Origin: an uncultured Algibacter sp.
GTDB taxonomy: Bacteria > Bacteroidota > Bacteroidia > Flavobacteriales > Flavobacteriaceae
Assembly (NCBI RefSeq): GCF_947487605.1
Contig: NZ_CANKXK010000001.1
Location: forward strand, 62,001-126,000
Direction of reading: 5' to 3'
DNA length: 64,000 nucleotides
The notes under the pieces are model-generated. The model ran no database searches. It saw only the letters and a list, made by a program, of their open reading frames with translations, and was not told the DNA's origin. Each line of letters begins with the position of its first letter. Within the stretch, counting starts at the first letter, position 1. The position numbers and the translations under genes are program-made. Shown here piece after piece: positions 17,501 through 27,418 of this stretch.

Positions 17501-17791
17501 TTATACATCTTCAGATTCTACTTCTACAACAATAGGTTTTTCTTTTTTCTGAAAAACATAAGTTAAAAACCACATAATAGTAAATGTTGGAATAATATCA
17601 AATCCAGGAATTATTTCTTCAATAAACGAAACAAATCCAGCAATTTTGCCTTTATTTCCTTTATACATTTTACTCATCAAATAAGCTGATGCAGGTGCCC
17701 AAATAATATCTATAAACGTTATCATCCCTATAGCATCAAACAAAATACTTAATGCTAACTTTTTATTTTTACTTAAATTTTCTAATTCCAT
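17501..17791 (-). CDS. Small membrane protein of unknown function
   Basis: 96 residues from the ATG at 17789-17791 (MELENLSKNKKLALSILFDAIG); a GTG six bases earlier is possible but less likely. Two or three hydrophobic segments (about 12-36, 50-62 and 62-80), with the motif ALSILFDAIGMITFIDIIWAPASAYLMSKMYKG, seen in short flavobacterial inner-membrane proteins without known function. It ends with an acidic tail. It lies 44 bases downstream of folE on the same strand and may be cotranscribed with it. Confidence 0.75.
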   Translation of the reverse strand: MELENLSKNKKLALSILFDAIGMITFIDIIWAPASAYLMSKMYKGNKGKIAGFVSFIEEIIPGFDIIPTFTIMWFLTYVFQKKEKPIVVEVESEDV

Positions 17792-17834
17792 AGTCACTCC
17801 TTTACTTAAATTAGTACAAAAAACATACCAAGTG

Positions 17835-18422
17835 TTACTTGCCTATCAACTTTAAAAATTCATTACGCGTTTCAATTTTCTCAAATTGTCCGCGAAAGCC
17901 AGAAGTTGTTGTTATGGAGTTTTGTTTTTGAACCCCCCGCATCATCATACACATATGAGCCGCTTCAATAACAACAGCAACTCCTTGAGGTTTTAAGGTG
18001 TTGTTAATACAATCTAAAATCTGTTCTGTTAAGCGTTCTTGCACTTGAAGGCGTCTGGCAAACACATCTACAATACGAGGTAATTTGCTAAGTCCAACAA
18101 TTTGACCGTTAGGGATATATGCTATATGGGCTTTTCCGAAAAATGGTAATATATGATGCTCGCAAAGGGAATACAATTCAATATCTTTTACAATAACCAT
18201 TTCGTTATAAGATTCTTTAAACATGGCACTTTTAAGAATATCGACAGGATCTTGACTGTAACCTTGTGTTAAAAATTGCATAGCTTTTGCAGCACGTTCT
18301 GGCGTTTTTTGCAAGCCATCTCTATGTGTATCTTCACCTAAGTCTTCAATAATTTTCTTATAGCGGTCTTTAACATCGTCTGTAACTTGTATATTGTATT
18401 CTTCAAATTTCTTATACGGCAT
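17835..18422 (-). CDS. folE: GTP cyclohydrolase I
   Basis: Converts GTP to 7,8-dihydroneopterin triphosphate, the first step of folate (and queuosine) synthesis. 195 residues. The zinc and active-site residues are in [20 protein letters not shown] (C87, H89, H90) and [11 protein letters not shown] (C158). The signature [25 protein letters not shown] is intact. The start [13 protein letters not shown] is the only nearby ATG. It is divergent from lolD. Confidence 0.97.
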   Translation of the reverse strand: MPYKKFEEYNIQVTDDVKDRYKKIIEDLGEDTHRDGLQKTPERAAKAMQFLTQGYSQDPVDILKSAMFKESYNEMVIVKDIELYSLCEHHILPFFGKAHIAYIPNGQIVGLSKLPRIVDVFARRLQVQERLTEQILDCINNTLKPQGVAVVIEAAHMCMMMRGVQKQNSITTTSGFRGQFEKIETRNEFLKLIGK

Positions 18423-18555
18423 AATTTTCTATTCTTTTAAATCTAGTTTTTCTTTTTGAATAAATATAAAGTTAAAACGCGACTTTACAATAAAAAGCAT
18501 TCTTAATTGTACGTCACAACTTAAAATAGTAAATTCACCATCAATATTTTTAGAT

Positions 18556-19221
18556 ATGATTCAAGCAAAAAACATACACAAATATTATGACGATTTACAA
18601 GTATTAAAGGGAGTTGATATACATGTAAAAAAAGGCGAAATTGTATCCATTGTGGGGGCTTCAGGTGCTGGAAAAACAACGTTACTACAAATATTAGGCA
18701 CGTTAGACAAAGCCTCTAAAAAAGAATTATACAGCCTAAGTATAAACAATACCGAAATTAATTCGCTCAACGATAAAGCACTTGCCAAATTTAGAAATGA
18801 ACATATTGGTTTTATTTTTCAGTTTCATCAATTATTACCTGAGTTTAGTGCTTTAGAAAATGTATGCTTACCAGCTTTTATTAAAGGAACTAAAAAAGGA
18901 GATGCTGAGGATCGAGCTAAAGAACTTTTAGATTTTTTAGGGTTAACGCATCGTTACAACCATAAGCCAAATGAATTATCTGGTGGTGAACAACAACGTG
19001 TAGCTGTAGCAAGAGCATTGATTAATAATCCTGATTTAATCTTTGCCGATGAACCTTCTGGAAATCTTGACAGCGAATCTGCCGAAAATCTACACAATCT
19101 CTTTTTTAAGCTTCGCGATGAGTTTGGGCAAACCTTTGTAATTGTTACACATAATGAAGAATTAGCAGATATGGCCGACAGAAAGCTTGTTATGGTAGAC
19201 GGGAAAATAATCAAGGATTAA
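18556..19221 (+). CDS. lolD: Lipoprotein-release ABC ATPase
   Basis: 221-residue ATPase of the MacB/LolD branch, working with LolCE-type permeases to release lipoproteins from the inner membrane. Walker [10 protein letters not shown] (about 34-42), Q-loop [16 protein letters not shown], signature [15 protein letters not shown], Walker [13 protein letters not shown] and H-switch VTHN are all present. No permease gene is next to it, as is common in flavobacteria where lolCE lies elsewhere. The TIGR02757 gene starts 11 bases after its stop. Confidence 0.9.
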   Translation: MIQAKNIHKYYDDLQVLKGVDIHVKKGEIVSIVGASGAGKTTLLQILGTLDKASKKELYSLSINNTEINSLNDKALAKFRNEHIGFIFQFHQLLPEFSALENVCLPAFIKGTKKGDAEDRAKELLDFLGLTHRYNHKPNELSGGEQQRVAVARALINNPDLIFADEPSGNLDSESAENLHNLFFKLRDEFGQTFVIVTHNEELADMADRKLVMVDGKIIKD

Positions 19222-19232
19222 TTTCTATTATT

Positions 19233-19997
19233 TTGCATCAACAAGAACTCAAAGAATTTCTAGATCTTAAAGTAATACAATATAACAATCCCAAATTTAT
19301 TGAAAGTGACCCTATTCAAATTCCTCATGGGTTTAATAAAAAAGAAGACATTGAAATTTCAGGTTTCTTAACTGCTACTATCGCATGGGGAAACCGTAAA
19401 AGCATCATAAATAATGCGAAGCGGTTAATGCTTTTGCTTGACAATTCCCCGTATGATTTCATAACTAATCATGAGAAAACAGATTTAGAAAAACTCCGCC
19501 CTTTTGTTCATAGAACATTTAATGGCGATGATTGTATCCAATTCATTAAATGTTTAAGAAATATATACCAGAATCATAATGGACTCGAATCCATTTTCAT
19601 TAATCATTCAGAAAAGAATTCACTACAAAAAGCTATTTCTGCATTTAAACACGTTTTTTTTGAAATAGAACACCTCCCACGAACTCAAAAACATGTTAGT
19701 GACCCTTTAAAGAATTCAGCAGCGAAAAGGCTAAATATGTATCTCAGGTGGATGATTAGAAATGATAGCGCTGGTGTCGATTTTGGTGTCTGGAAAAATC
19801 TTTCTTCAAGTCAACTATCTTGTCCTTTAGACGTCCATTCTGGTAATGTAGCAAGAAAACTAGGATTATTAAAACGCAAACAAAATGATGCAAAAGCTTT
19901 ATTTGAACTTGATACTTCATTGCGCAAATTAGATTCTGAAGATCCAGTTAAATATGATTTTGCTTTATTTGGACTCGGTGTTTTTGAAGGATTTTAA
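19233..19997 (+). CDS. TIGR02757 family protein (DUF2400)
   Basis: 254 residues of a conserved Bacteroidota family with unknown function; sequence features resemble helix-hairpin-helix DNA glycosylase folds (a family-level suggestion). Recognisable segments are IEISGFLTATIAWGNRKSIINNAKRLM and KNSAAKRLNMYLRWMIRNDSAGVDFGVW, ending with PVKYDFALFGLGVFEGF. No in-frame ATG exists before residue 66, so TTG at 19233 (QELKEFLDLKVIQYN follows) is the start. It follows lolD closely and is probably cotranscribed. Confidence 0.85.
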   Translation: MHQQELKEFLDLKVIQYNNPKFIESDPIQIPHGFNKKEDIEISGFLTATIAWGNRKSIINNAKRLMLLLDNSPYDFITNHEKTDLEKLRPFVHRTFNGDDCIQFIKCLRNIYQNHNGLESIFINHSEKNSLQKAISAFKHVFFEIEHLPRTQKHVSDPLKNSAAKRLNMYLRWMIRNDSAGVDFGVWKNLSSSQLSCPLDVHSGNVARKLGLLKRKQNDAKALFELDTSLRKLDSEDPVKYDFALFGLGVFEGF

Positions 19998-20018
19998 CCA
20001 TTAAGTTTTAGTTGAAAC

Positions 20019-20158
20019 AAAAAGAGGTTGTCTAAAAAGTAAGTTCGATGTCATATTGAGCTTGTCGAAATATTTTTAACTTATACTGATAATCAATATC
20101 GGTTTCGACAGGCTCAACCTGACAAATCAAATTATAAAGACTTTTTATACAGCCTCTT
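20019..20158 (-). repeat. Palindromic intergenic repeat, copy 2 (MITE-like, inverted)
   Basis: The reverse complement of this 140-bp segment matches copy 1 at roughly nine of ten positions, including the asymmetric centre (CCGATATTGATTATC), so it is the same element in the opposite orientation rather than a chance hairpin. It fills the gap between two convergent genes (stop codons at 19997 and 20182). Confidence 0.85.
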
Positions 20159-20181
20159 AATAATTATATCTTTTTTTTATA

Positions 20182-22074
20182 CTACCCTCTTAACCAAGCT
20201 TCTCGTAATGATTTTTGAGCATCAGTAGCATCCGCTTTTTCCATGATGCCCTTGCCAGTTGTATAGGTTTTAGTTGTAGTTGTTTTAATCAAAACTTCTT
20301 CCCCTTCTCTATCCAAAACTACTTCAATATCATTTCCTGGTTTCCAGCTAAATACTTCTTGTAATATTTGGTTCGCATTTGCTAAGGTTAAATCTTTTCC
20401 GTTTATAGATTTAATAACATCTTTTGGTTGTGCTCCTTGCTCTGCCCAAAAACTATTTTCTAAAACCATATCGGTAAAAAAGATGATACCTTTTTGACCA
20501 TCGCCACCAACAATTGGCGCTCCATTCATTAAAATATAATTTGTTTCTACTTTTCCTTTACCTATCTCTAAACCAACTTTTGCAAAAAAATCATCGTAAT
20601 TTATTGGTGTATCGCCTATAACGTGTGTATCAAAGAAATTTTGTAGAGAAGGATACGTCATAGCTACAATTTCGTTAATAAGTTTGTCGTCTTCAAATGG
20701 TTTATTCTTTCCATATTTATTGGACAATTCTTTCATTAAAGATAGAATTCCGCGGTTACCATTACTTTCTTCTCGCATCAAGATATCTATACACATACCA
20801 ATTAATGCACCTTTTTGATATACATTAATATATTCTCCTTTATAAGGCTCTTTTAGTACATTCTCACTCATTATAGTAAAACTCATAGCATCATTCATGT
20901 TTGAAGCATATTGAATTTTACCCATTACTTTATTAAAAAATTCTGTCTCTTCTACTAAGCCTTGGTTTACTTGAAATAATGTGGCAAAATATTCGGTTAC
21001 ACCTTCGTACATCCACAAATGCTTAGAAAAAGTTGGGTTGTTATAATCGAAATAATGTACATCTTCAGAATGCACACTTAAAGGCGTTACAATATGAAAA
21101 AACTCGTGTGATACAACATCTATCATACTTTCTGCTAATTGTGTTTCATCCAATGTTTCAGGAAAAACCACAACGGTAGATGTATGATGCTCTAAAGCAC
21201 CAAATCCTTTAGGAGAATCTTCCTTTCCTTCAGATAAATACAAATAAATATCATAACGCTGCGTAGAATCAATATCACCCAAAAAAGCTTTTTGTCCTTT
21301 CATCATCTTAAAGACAACATCTTTAAGAGACTTAGCAGAATGAACTTTATTTGGAGAATAAACACTCAATACAATTTTAATATCTCCAACTTGAAATTCT
21401 TCTACATCTAATTTGCCGAACATCATAGGATTATCAGTAATTTCAAAGTATCTGTTAGCAAAATATGATGTCGTTACATTTTTACCATCTTCACTAGTTT
21501 TTGTCCCAATGTTTTGGAGTGCAGAAGTACGCATATAATCTGAAGATCCTGAAACTTCCAACTTATATTGGTTATTTTTTAAAGAATCGAAATAACCAAT
21601 AAATCCGTGTAGGTTTAACACATAGTTTTCTCGTTCAATATTAGTACCAGCCGGTGAAAACGGAATATCCTTACCTAGACCACCGTCTACCTCAATATCG
21701 TAAGTGTCATTTACTAAATAGGTGATTTTATCTAATTGTTTTGCATTATTAATTGTCCAAGAATTCTCATCAATTTTACTTGTTTGCATCTCATTACCAT
21801 TATAATCAAAAGCCTTAAAATCGTCAACATATTTACCAAAATTACTAATCTGATATGTTCCTTGTACAACTTTAGGCAACCTGTATGTAATTGTTTCAAC
21901 CGTAAAACGTCCGGGATTAATAGTTACTGGTGCTTTATCGTCTGTAACCTTATCTAAATGGATTGCAGTTTCTATGGGGTTACTTACTGCTAAATCGTTT
22001 GCTGTATTCTTTGTTGAACTACAACTGGCGAGTAAAATACCAACTAATAAGGTGGCTAAAATTCTGGTTTTCAT
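20182..22074 (-). CDS. M61-family metallopeptidase lipoprotein with PDZ domain
   Basis: 630 residues. A lipoprotein signal (MKTRILATLLVGILLASCSS, Cys18) anchors it in the envelope. An N-terminal beta domain (about 40-210) precedes the gluzincin domain with the zinc motif HEFFH (H323, E324, H327) and the distal ligand in MYEGVTEYFA about 30 residues later. A C-terminal PDZ-like domain (about 510-600, SFWAEQGAQPKDVIKSINGKDL) completes the glycyl aminopeptidase-like M61 layout. It probably trims peptides in the periplasm or on the surface. Single gene, divergent from the glycosyltransferase. Confidence 0.93.
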   Translation of the reverse strand: MKTRILATLLVGILLASCSSTKNTANDLAVSNPIETAIHLDKVTDDKAPVTINPGRFTVETITYRLPKVVQGTYQISNFGKYVDDFKAFDYNGNEMQTSKIDENSWTINNAKQLDKITYLVNDTYDIEVDGGLGKDIPFSPAGTNIERENYVLNLHGFIGYFDSLKNNQYKLEVSGSSDYMRTSALQNIGTKTSEDGKNVTTSYFANRYFEITDNPMMFGKLDVEEFQVGDIKIVLSVYSPNKVHSAKSLKDVVFKMMKGQKAFLGDIDSTQRYDIYLYLSEGKEDSPKGFGALEHHTSTVVVFPETLDETQLAESMIDVVSHEFFHIVTPLSVHSEDVHYFDYNNPTFSKHLWMYEGVTEYFATLFQVNQGLVEETEFFNKVMGKIQYASNMNDAMSFTIMSENVLKEPYKGEYINVYQKGALIGMCIDILMREESNGNRGILSLMKELSNKYGKNKPFEDDKLINEIVAMTYPSLQNFFDTHVIGDTPINYDDFFAKVGLEIGKGKVETNYILMNGAPIVGGDGQKGIIFFTDMVLENSFWAEQGAQPKDVIKSINGKDLTLANANQILQEVFSWKPGNDIEVVLDREGEEVLIKTTTTKTYTTGKGIMEKADATDAQKSLREAWLRG

Positions 22075-22160
22075 AAATTGTATTTATTATTTCTTAAGCT
22101 GACGCCAAAAATAAGATTCTGTAACAGCTTATTTTCATAAGGTTATGTTAAATTCGCAAC

Positions 22161-23168
22161 ATGCAAAATCCGCTTATAAGTATATTAACCCCATTTAAAA
22201 ACACAGAAGTTTTTCTAGATGAATGCTTGCAATCTATAATAAATCAATCTTATACCAACTGGGAATTATTAATTGTAGACGACTCATCGGCCGATTCTAG
22301 TTATAAATTAGTAAAAACCTATGCCAAACAAGATAGGCGTATTCGGCTTTTAAAAAACTCTGGAAGCGGTATTATTGACGCCTTAAGATTAGCATTTAAA
22401 CATAGTAAAGGATTATTTATTACTAGAATGGATAGTGATGATATTATGTATACTAATAAATTACAAATTTTAGTAAATAACCTATTAAAGCATGGAAAGC
22501 ACCATATAGCTATTGGACAAGTAAATTATTTTTCTGAAACGGGTATAGGTGCTGGTTATAAAAGCTATGAAAATTGGCTAAACGAGTTAACTAAAACGGG
22601 ATCCAATTATTCTGAAATCTACAAGGAATGTGTTATACCATCACCTTGCTGGATGGTCTATCGAGAAGATTTATTGGCTTGTAATGCTTTTAATCCGAAT
22701 ATATATCCAGAAGATTACGATTTAGCTTTTCGTTTTTACAAACACAATTATAAATGTATTCCTTGTAATGAAGTTATCCACTATTGGCGAGATTATAGCA
22801 CAAGATCTTCACGAACAGACTCTAATTATGCTGAAAACCATTTTTCTAGCTTAAAGATTACTAACTTTTTAGACATTGATTATAACCAACATAAAACTTT
22901 GGTTATTTGGGGTGCTGGAACTAAAGGAAAAATAACAGCAAAAACATTAATTGAAAAAAGAATTCCTTTTCGATGGATTTGTGATAACCCTAAAAAAATT
23001 GGACGTGATATTTATGGCAAAAAGTTAGAAGCCTTTAGCACCTTAAAAGATATTAAAAATGCACAAAGCATTATTACTGTTGCAAATAAAACAGCACAAA
23101 AAGAAATTAAGCAGTATATGAATAGTCTAGATTTAAAACCTATTGAAGACTATCTTTTTTTTTGCTAG
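22161..23168 (+). CDS. Family 2 glycosyltransferase with C-terminal Rossmann-like domain
   Basis: 335 residues. The GT-A domain (1-230) has the N-terminal PLISILTPFKNTEVFLDECLQSI, the sugar-nucleotide motif LLIVDDSSADSS and the metal-binding DxD as RMDSDD. The last 100 residues form a separate nucleotide-binding fold (TLVIWGAGTKGKITAKTLIEKRIPFRWICDNPKKIG) of the kind found on some surface-polysaccharide enzymes. Acceptor and donor are unknown. No other glycan genes are nearby, so a stand-alone role in envelope or glycoprotein modification is possible. Confidence 0.85.
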   Translation: MQNPLISILTPFKNTEVFLDECLQSIINQSYTNWELLIVDDSSADSSYKLVKTYAKQDRRIRLLKNSGSGIIDALRLAFKHSKGLFITRMDSDDIMYTNKLQILVNNLLKHGKHHIAIGQVNYFSETGIGAGYKSYENWLNELTKTGSNYSEIYKECVIPSPCWMVYREDLLACNAFNPNIYPEDYDLAFRFYKHNYKCIPCNEVIHYWRDYSTRSSRTDSNYAENHFSSLKITNFLDIDYNQHKTLVIWGAGTKGKITAKTLIEKRIPFRWICDNPKKIGRDIYGKKLEAFSTLKDIKNAQSIITVANKTAQKEIKQYMNSLDLKPIEDYLFFC

Positions 23169-23219
23169 CTGAAAAGGAATTTCATTTTGTTCTATATCAA
23201 AAAAATGAAAAATTTTATG

Positions 23220-23227
23220 TAGGTTTG
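23220..23227 (+). promoter_or_regulatory. -7 promoter element of the BatA operon
   Basis: TAGGTTTG matches TAnnTTTG exactly; predicted start near 23234, about 11 bases before the ATG at 23245. Confidence 0.55.
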
Positions 23228-23244
23228 ACAAATCGAATTACCAC

Positions 23245-25170
23245 ATGCAGTTTAAACATCCTGAACTTCTTTACGCTTTATTTTTACTGCTAATTCCTAT
23301 AATTGTTCACCTTTTTCAACTTCGTAAATTTAAAAAAGTAGCCTTTACCAATGTGGCTTTTTTAAAGGAAGCTACGCTACAAACCAGAAAAAGTTCTCAA
23401 ATAAAGAAATGGCTTATTCTATTTACAAGACTGTTGCTTTTTACAGCTATTATTTTGGCTTTTGCACAGCCATTTATAGCTAAAACAGATTCATTTAATC
23501 AAAAGAAAGAAACTGTTATTTACCTCGATAATTCTTTTAGTATGCAAGCCAAAGGAAATAAAGGAGAACTCTTAAAACGTGCTATACAAGATCTTATTAG
23601 TAATATTCCAGAAGAAGAAAACGTATCGCTAGTTACTAACAATCAAATTTATAAAAACACGACTATTAAAGCCATTAAGAACGAATTGCTTCAATTAAAT
23701 TATAGTGCTAATGCCATGTCATTACAGTCGGCTTTATTAAAGTGTAAAACCTTGCTCAACAAGAATAAAGATGTTTTAAATACTATTGTTTTTATTTCAG
23801 ATTTTCAGCAAAGCGAAGAATCATTTATTCCTCTTAAAGACTCATTGAGTAGTTTGCATTTAGTAAAATTGGAACCTGTAAACACTAACAATATAGCTAT
23901 AGATAGCACTTATATATCTTCGGCAACTGCAGGTGGTATAGAGCTTACAGTTACTTTGAAAAACAATGGCGATTATCAAGAAAATGTTCCTGTATCATTA
24001 TATAATGATAACAATTTAATTGCTAAAACCAGTATGGCATTAGACAAAGCTGGAGCGACCACGTTTACACTACCTGTAAGTACAATTATAAATGGTAAAA
24101 TTGTAATTGATGATGCTAGTTTAGCATTCGATAACGAACTGTTTTTTAACATTAATACACCTGTAAAAACCAATGTTCTTTCAATAAATAAAATTGATGA
24201 CTCTTACTTAAAACGTATTTTTACAGACCAAGAGTTTAATTATTTATCTACTGATATTACTAACCTTAATTACAACGACATAAGTAACCAAAGCCTCATT
24301 ATTTTAAATGAATTAGATAATATTCCAACCGCACTTGCTTCTGCTATGTTATCTTTTAATAAAGATGGCGGGTCTATACTGGTAATCCCTTCAAATGATA
24401 TTTCTAACCAGTCTTACAATACATTCCTATCTAATTATAATATCACATTAAGCAATATTATTAATACAGAAAAACGCATAACATCAATTAAATATTCGCA
24501 TCCTTTATACAATAATGGTGTTTTCGAAAAAGAGGTGAGCAACTTTCAATATCCAAAAGTTAATAATTATTACGACCTCGTTTCAAACAAAGCTTCAACT
24601 ATTTTAGAACTTGAAAATGGCGCTTCATTTTTAAGTCAGAATAGCAATGTTTTTGTTTTTACAGCATCTATAGCCAGCGAAAATTCAAATTTCAAAAACT
24701 CGCCATTAATAGTTCCTACACTTTTTAATATTGGAAAATTCAGCTTAAAAAATCCAAATTTATATTTCACCATTGGAAAAACTAATAGTTTTGATGTAAC
24801 AACACAATTACAGCAAGATGATATTTTATCGCTAGTAAATAATAATGCGAATATTATTCCGCAGCAACAACAATTTAGCAATAAAATAGTTGTTACTACC
24901 CTAGAAATGCCTTCTATATCTGGTATCTATAATGTAAAAAACAAAGCAAGCTCAATTCTTAATGTGAGTTATAATTATAATAGAAATGAAAGTGATTTAG
25001 TCTATCAAAATTTATCAAATTTTGACAATGTGAAAACGGATACTTCCATAACTAATGTCTTCAATTCTATAAAAAGTGACACAAAAGTTAACGCCTTGTG
25101 GAAATGGTTTGTTATTTTTGCACTGGCTTTATTGATTATTGAAATGCTCATCTTAAAATACTTTAAATGA
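23245..25170 (+). CDS. BatA-domain / vWA-like membrane protein
   Basis: 641 residues: an N-terminal BatA (aerotolerance regulator) domain with two helices (about 7-22 and 57-77; FKHPELLYALFLLLIPIIVHLFQLRKFKKVAF), then a von Willebrand A-like domain starting at ETVIYLDNSFSMQ (the DxSxS metal site appears as DNSFS), a long beta-rich extracytoplasmic region, and a C-terminal helix (about 616-638). Such proteins are widespread in Bacteroidota and their role is undefined. The stop overlaps the next start by four bases (ATGA), so it is coupled to the dihydroorotase-like gene. Confidence 0.88.
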   Translation: MQFKHPELLYALFLLLIPIIVHLFQLRKFKKVAFTNVAFLKEATLQTRKSSQIKKWLILFTRLLLFTAIILAFAQPFIAKTDSFNQKKETVIYLDNSFSMQAKGNKGELLKRAIQDLISNIPEEENVSLVTNNQIYKNTTIKAIKNELLQLNYSANAMSLQSALLKCKTLLNKNKDVLNTIVFISDFQQSEESFIPLKDSLSSLHLVKLEPVNTNNIAIDSTYISSATAGGIELTVTLKNNGDYQENVPVSLYNDNNLIAKTSMALDKAGATTFTLPVSTIINGKIVIDDASLAFDNELFFNINTPVKTNVLSINKIDDSYLKRIFTDQEFNYLSTDITNLNYNDISNQSLIILNELDNIPTALASAMLSFNKDGGSILVIPSNDISNQSYNTFLSNYNITLSNIINTEKRITSIKYSHPLYNNGVFEKEVSNFQYPKVNNYYDLVSNKASTILELENGASFLSQNSNVFVFTASIASENSNFKNSPLIVPTLFNIGKFSLKNPNLYFTIGKTNSFDVTTQLQQDDILSLVNNNANIIPQQQQFSNKIVVTTLEMPSISGIYNVKNKASSILNVSYNYNRNESDLVYQNLSNFDNVKTDTSITNVFNSIKSDTKVNALWKWFVIFALALLIIEMLILKYFK

Positions 25171-26420
25171 ACATACTTATAAAATCTGCTACCATAATAG
25201 ATTCTAGTAGTGAGTTTCACAATAAAACTCAAGATTTATTAATTGAAAATGGTAGGATTTCTGAAATTGGCAATGAGCTAAAAAATCCAAAAAATTACAA
25301 AGAAGTTATACTAGACAACCTTCATGTTTCTCAAGGCTGGTTCGACAGTAGTGTATGCTTTGGCGAACCTGGTTTTGAAGAACGTGAAACTATTGAAAAC
25401 GGTCTTAAAACTGCTGCCAAATCTGGTTTTACAACTGTTGCTATGAACCCCAATACAAATCCGGTAATCGATTCTAATGCAGATATTGCCTTTGTAAACT
25501 CAAAATCGGCAAATCACGGCGTTTCTCTTTTACCAATTGGCGCACTTACAAAATTAGGTAAAGGTATCGATCTGGCGGAGTTGTACGACATGTCGAACGC
25601 AGGAGCAGTTGCTTTTTATGATTATAAAAACCCTATAGCTAATCCCAATCTTATGAAAATTGCATTGCAATATGCCAGTAATTTTGATGGATTGGTGTGT
25701 TCTTTTCCACAAGAAAACAAAATTTCGGGTAATGGTGTTGTAAACGAGCATATTACAAGTACCAAACTTGGATTAAAAGGAAATCCAGCCTTAGCAGAAG
25801 AATTACAAGTTGCACGCGATTTATTTTTACTTGAGTATACAGAAGGTAAATTACACATCCCAACTATTTCTACGGCTAAATCTGTTGCCTTAATTAGAGA
25901 AGCAAAGAATAAAAAATTAAATGTGAGTTGTAGCGTAGCTATACATAATTTATGCTTTACAGATGACGTGCTCACAGATTTTAACACGAACTGTAAAGTA
26001 TTGCCTCCTCTAAGAACACAAGACGATATAAATGCCTTAATTGAAGGCTTAAAAGATGGCACTATAGATATGGTAACCAGTGACCACAACCCAATTGATA
26101 TTGAGTATAAAAAAATTGAATTCGACCATGCCGATTATGGAAGCATAGGTTTAGAAAGTGCTTTTGGGGCTTTACAAAATATATTCACCACAAAAAAAAC
26201 CATCGATTTACTTACTAAGGGGAAATCTAGATTTGGTGCTGAAGCTTCTTCAATTAATATTGGTAACCAAGCAAATATGACACTTTTTAATCCAGAGACT
26301 AAATATACATTTACAAAAAGCGACATACATTCTAGATCCAAGAATTCTATTTTTGAAAACACTTCCTTAAAAGGTAAAGCCTATGGTATTATTTCAAATA
26401 ATAAAGCGATTATAAATTAA
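25167..26420 (+). CDS. Dihydroorotase-like protein lacking the metal-binding HxH motif
   Basis: 417 residues of the cyclic amidohydrolase fold, clearly related to dihydroorotase (GFEERETIENGLKTAAKSGFTTVAMNPNTNP; PPLRTQDDINALIEGLKDGTIDMVTSDHNP). The usual DxHxHxREPG metal-binding stretch is DSSVCFGEPG at 60-69: both histidines (S62, C64) and the arginine (G66) are replaced. It is therefore probably a catalytically weak or inactive pseudo-dihydroorotase, like the PyrC' partners of aspartate transcarbamoylase in some bacteria, or has a new function. It overlaps the BatA-type gene (ATGA) and is followed after 4 bases by a membrane protein gene. Confidence 0.85.
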   Translation: MNILIKSATIIDSSSEFHNKTQDLLIENGRISEIGNELKNPKNYKEVILDNLHVSQGWFDSSVCFGEPGFEERETIENGLKTAAKSGFTTVAMNPNTNPVIDSNADIAFVNSKSANHGVSLLPIGALTKLGKGIDLAELYDMSNAGAVAFYDYKNPIANPNLMKIALQYASNFDGLVCSFPQENKISGNGVVNEHITSTKLGLKGNPALAEELQVARDLFLLEYTEGKLHIPTISTAKSVALIREAKNKKLNVSCSVAIHNLCFTDDVLTDFNTNCKVLPPLRTQDDINALIEGLKDGTIDMVTSDHNPIDIEYKKIEFDHADYGSIGLESAFGALQNIFTTKKTIDLLTKGKSRFGAEASSINIGNQANMTLFNPETKYTFTKSDIHSRSKNSIFENTSLKGKAYGIISNNKAIIN

Positions 26421-26424
26421 CTAT

Positions 26425-26757
26425 ATGACACAGCAAGATATTGACGAAGGAAAAGGTTTAGCCATTGTAAGTTACCTAGCCATCATAGGTATAATAATAG
26501 CTTATTTTATGAATAGCGACAAAAAAAATCTGTTCACAAATTTTCACATAAGACAATCGTTAGGCTTGTGGCTTATGTTTCATCTTTTAGGTTTTGTAGC
26601 AACCTCTTTTGATAGTTGGGGAGTTAGTTCTGGCTTTTACATTTTTTTTAGTGTCCTTTTTATTTATGGATTAATTGGCGCTATTAGCGGTAAACCTCAA
26701 ACTGTACCATTATTAGGCGATTTGTTTCAAAAGTGGTTTGCTAATATTGGCAGATAA
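26425..26757 (+). CDS. Small three-helix membrane protein (DUF4870-like)
   Basis: 110 residues with three predicted helices (about 10-27, 45-62 and 69-90). The start DIDEGKGLAIVSYLAIIGIIIAYFMNSDKKNLFTNFHIRQSLGLWL resembles the DUF4870/Tic20-like small membrane family. Function unknown. It lies four bases after the dihydroorotase-like gene and four bases before the esterase, so all four genes from 23245 probably form one transcript. Confidence 0.75.
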   Translation: MTQQDIDEGKGLAIVSYLAIIGIIIAYFMNSDKKNLFTNFHIRQSLGLWLMFHLLGFVATSFDSWGVSSGFYIFFSVLFIYGLIGAISGKPQTVPLLGDLFQKWFANIGR

Positions 26758-26761
26758 ATAG

Positions 26762-27418
26762 ATGTCTAATAGTTTGTCTACATTATACCATATTACCAGA
26801 AAATCAAGCCTTTCACAAAACGCGCCACTTCTAATTATGCTACATGGTTATGGAAGTGATGAAAACGATTTATTTTCATTTGCAAACGAATTACCAGAAG
26901 AGATTTTTATAATATCTGTAAGGGCCCCCTACCCCATGCAACCATACGGTAATGCTTGGTATGCCATTAATTTTGATGCAGAACAACGCAAATGGAATGA
27001 TAACGCACAAGCCAAAGAATCTCGCGATTTATTTTCTAACTTTATTGATGAAGCTATAGCTCTTTATCCTGTTAATAAAGATAATGTCACACTCTTAGGC
27101 TTTAGTCAAGGTAGTATTTTAAGCTATGCGATAGCTTTCTCTTATCCTAAAAAAATTAAAAATATTATAGCATTAAGTGGTTATATAAGTCATGAAATTT
27201 TACCAGAGAATTTAAATGAACAAGATTATACGCATTTAGATATTTATAGTTCACATGGCAGTGTAGACCAAGTAATTCCTGTGGATTGGGCGCGACAAAT
27301 AGCTCCTTTTTTAACTAGCCTAAATATAAAACACCAATATTCTGAATTCCCTGTGGGGCATGGTGTATCACCGCAAAATTTTTATGAGCTTAAGAATTGG
27401 TTGATAAAACGCATTTAG
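26762..27418 (+). CDS. Phospholipase/carboxylesterase, alpha/beta hydrolase
   Basis: 218 residues, the size of the YpfH/acyl-protein thioesterase-type family. Catalytic elements are the nucleophile elbow GFSQGS, the acid in SSHGSVDQVIPVDWA and the base in FPVGHGVSP. The oxyanion-hole segment LIMLHGYGSDENDLFSFA is at the N-terminus. It has no signal peptide, so it acts in the cytoplasm on small esters or lysophospholipids (family-level prediction). It is the last gene of the BatA run and directly precedes the cassette array. Confidence 0.9.
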   Translation: MSNSLSTLYHITRKSSLSQNAPLLIMLHGYGSDENDLFSFANELPEEIFIISVRAPYPMQPYGNAWYAINFDAEQRKWNDNAQAKESRDLFSNFIDEAIALYPVNKDNVTLLGFSQGSILSYAIAFSYPKKIKNIIALSGYISHEILPENLNEQDYTHLDIYSSHGSVDQVIPVDWARQIAPFLTSLNIKHQYSEFPVGHGVSPQNFYELKNWLIKRI

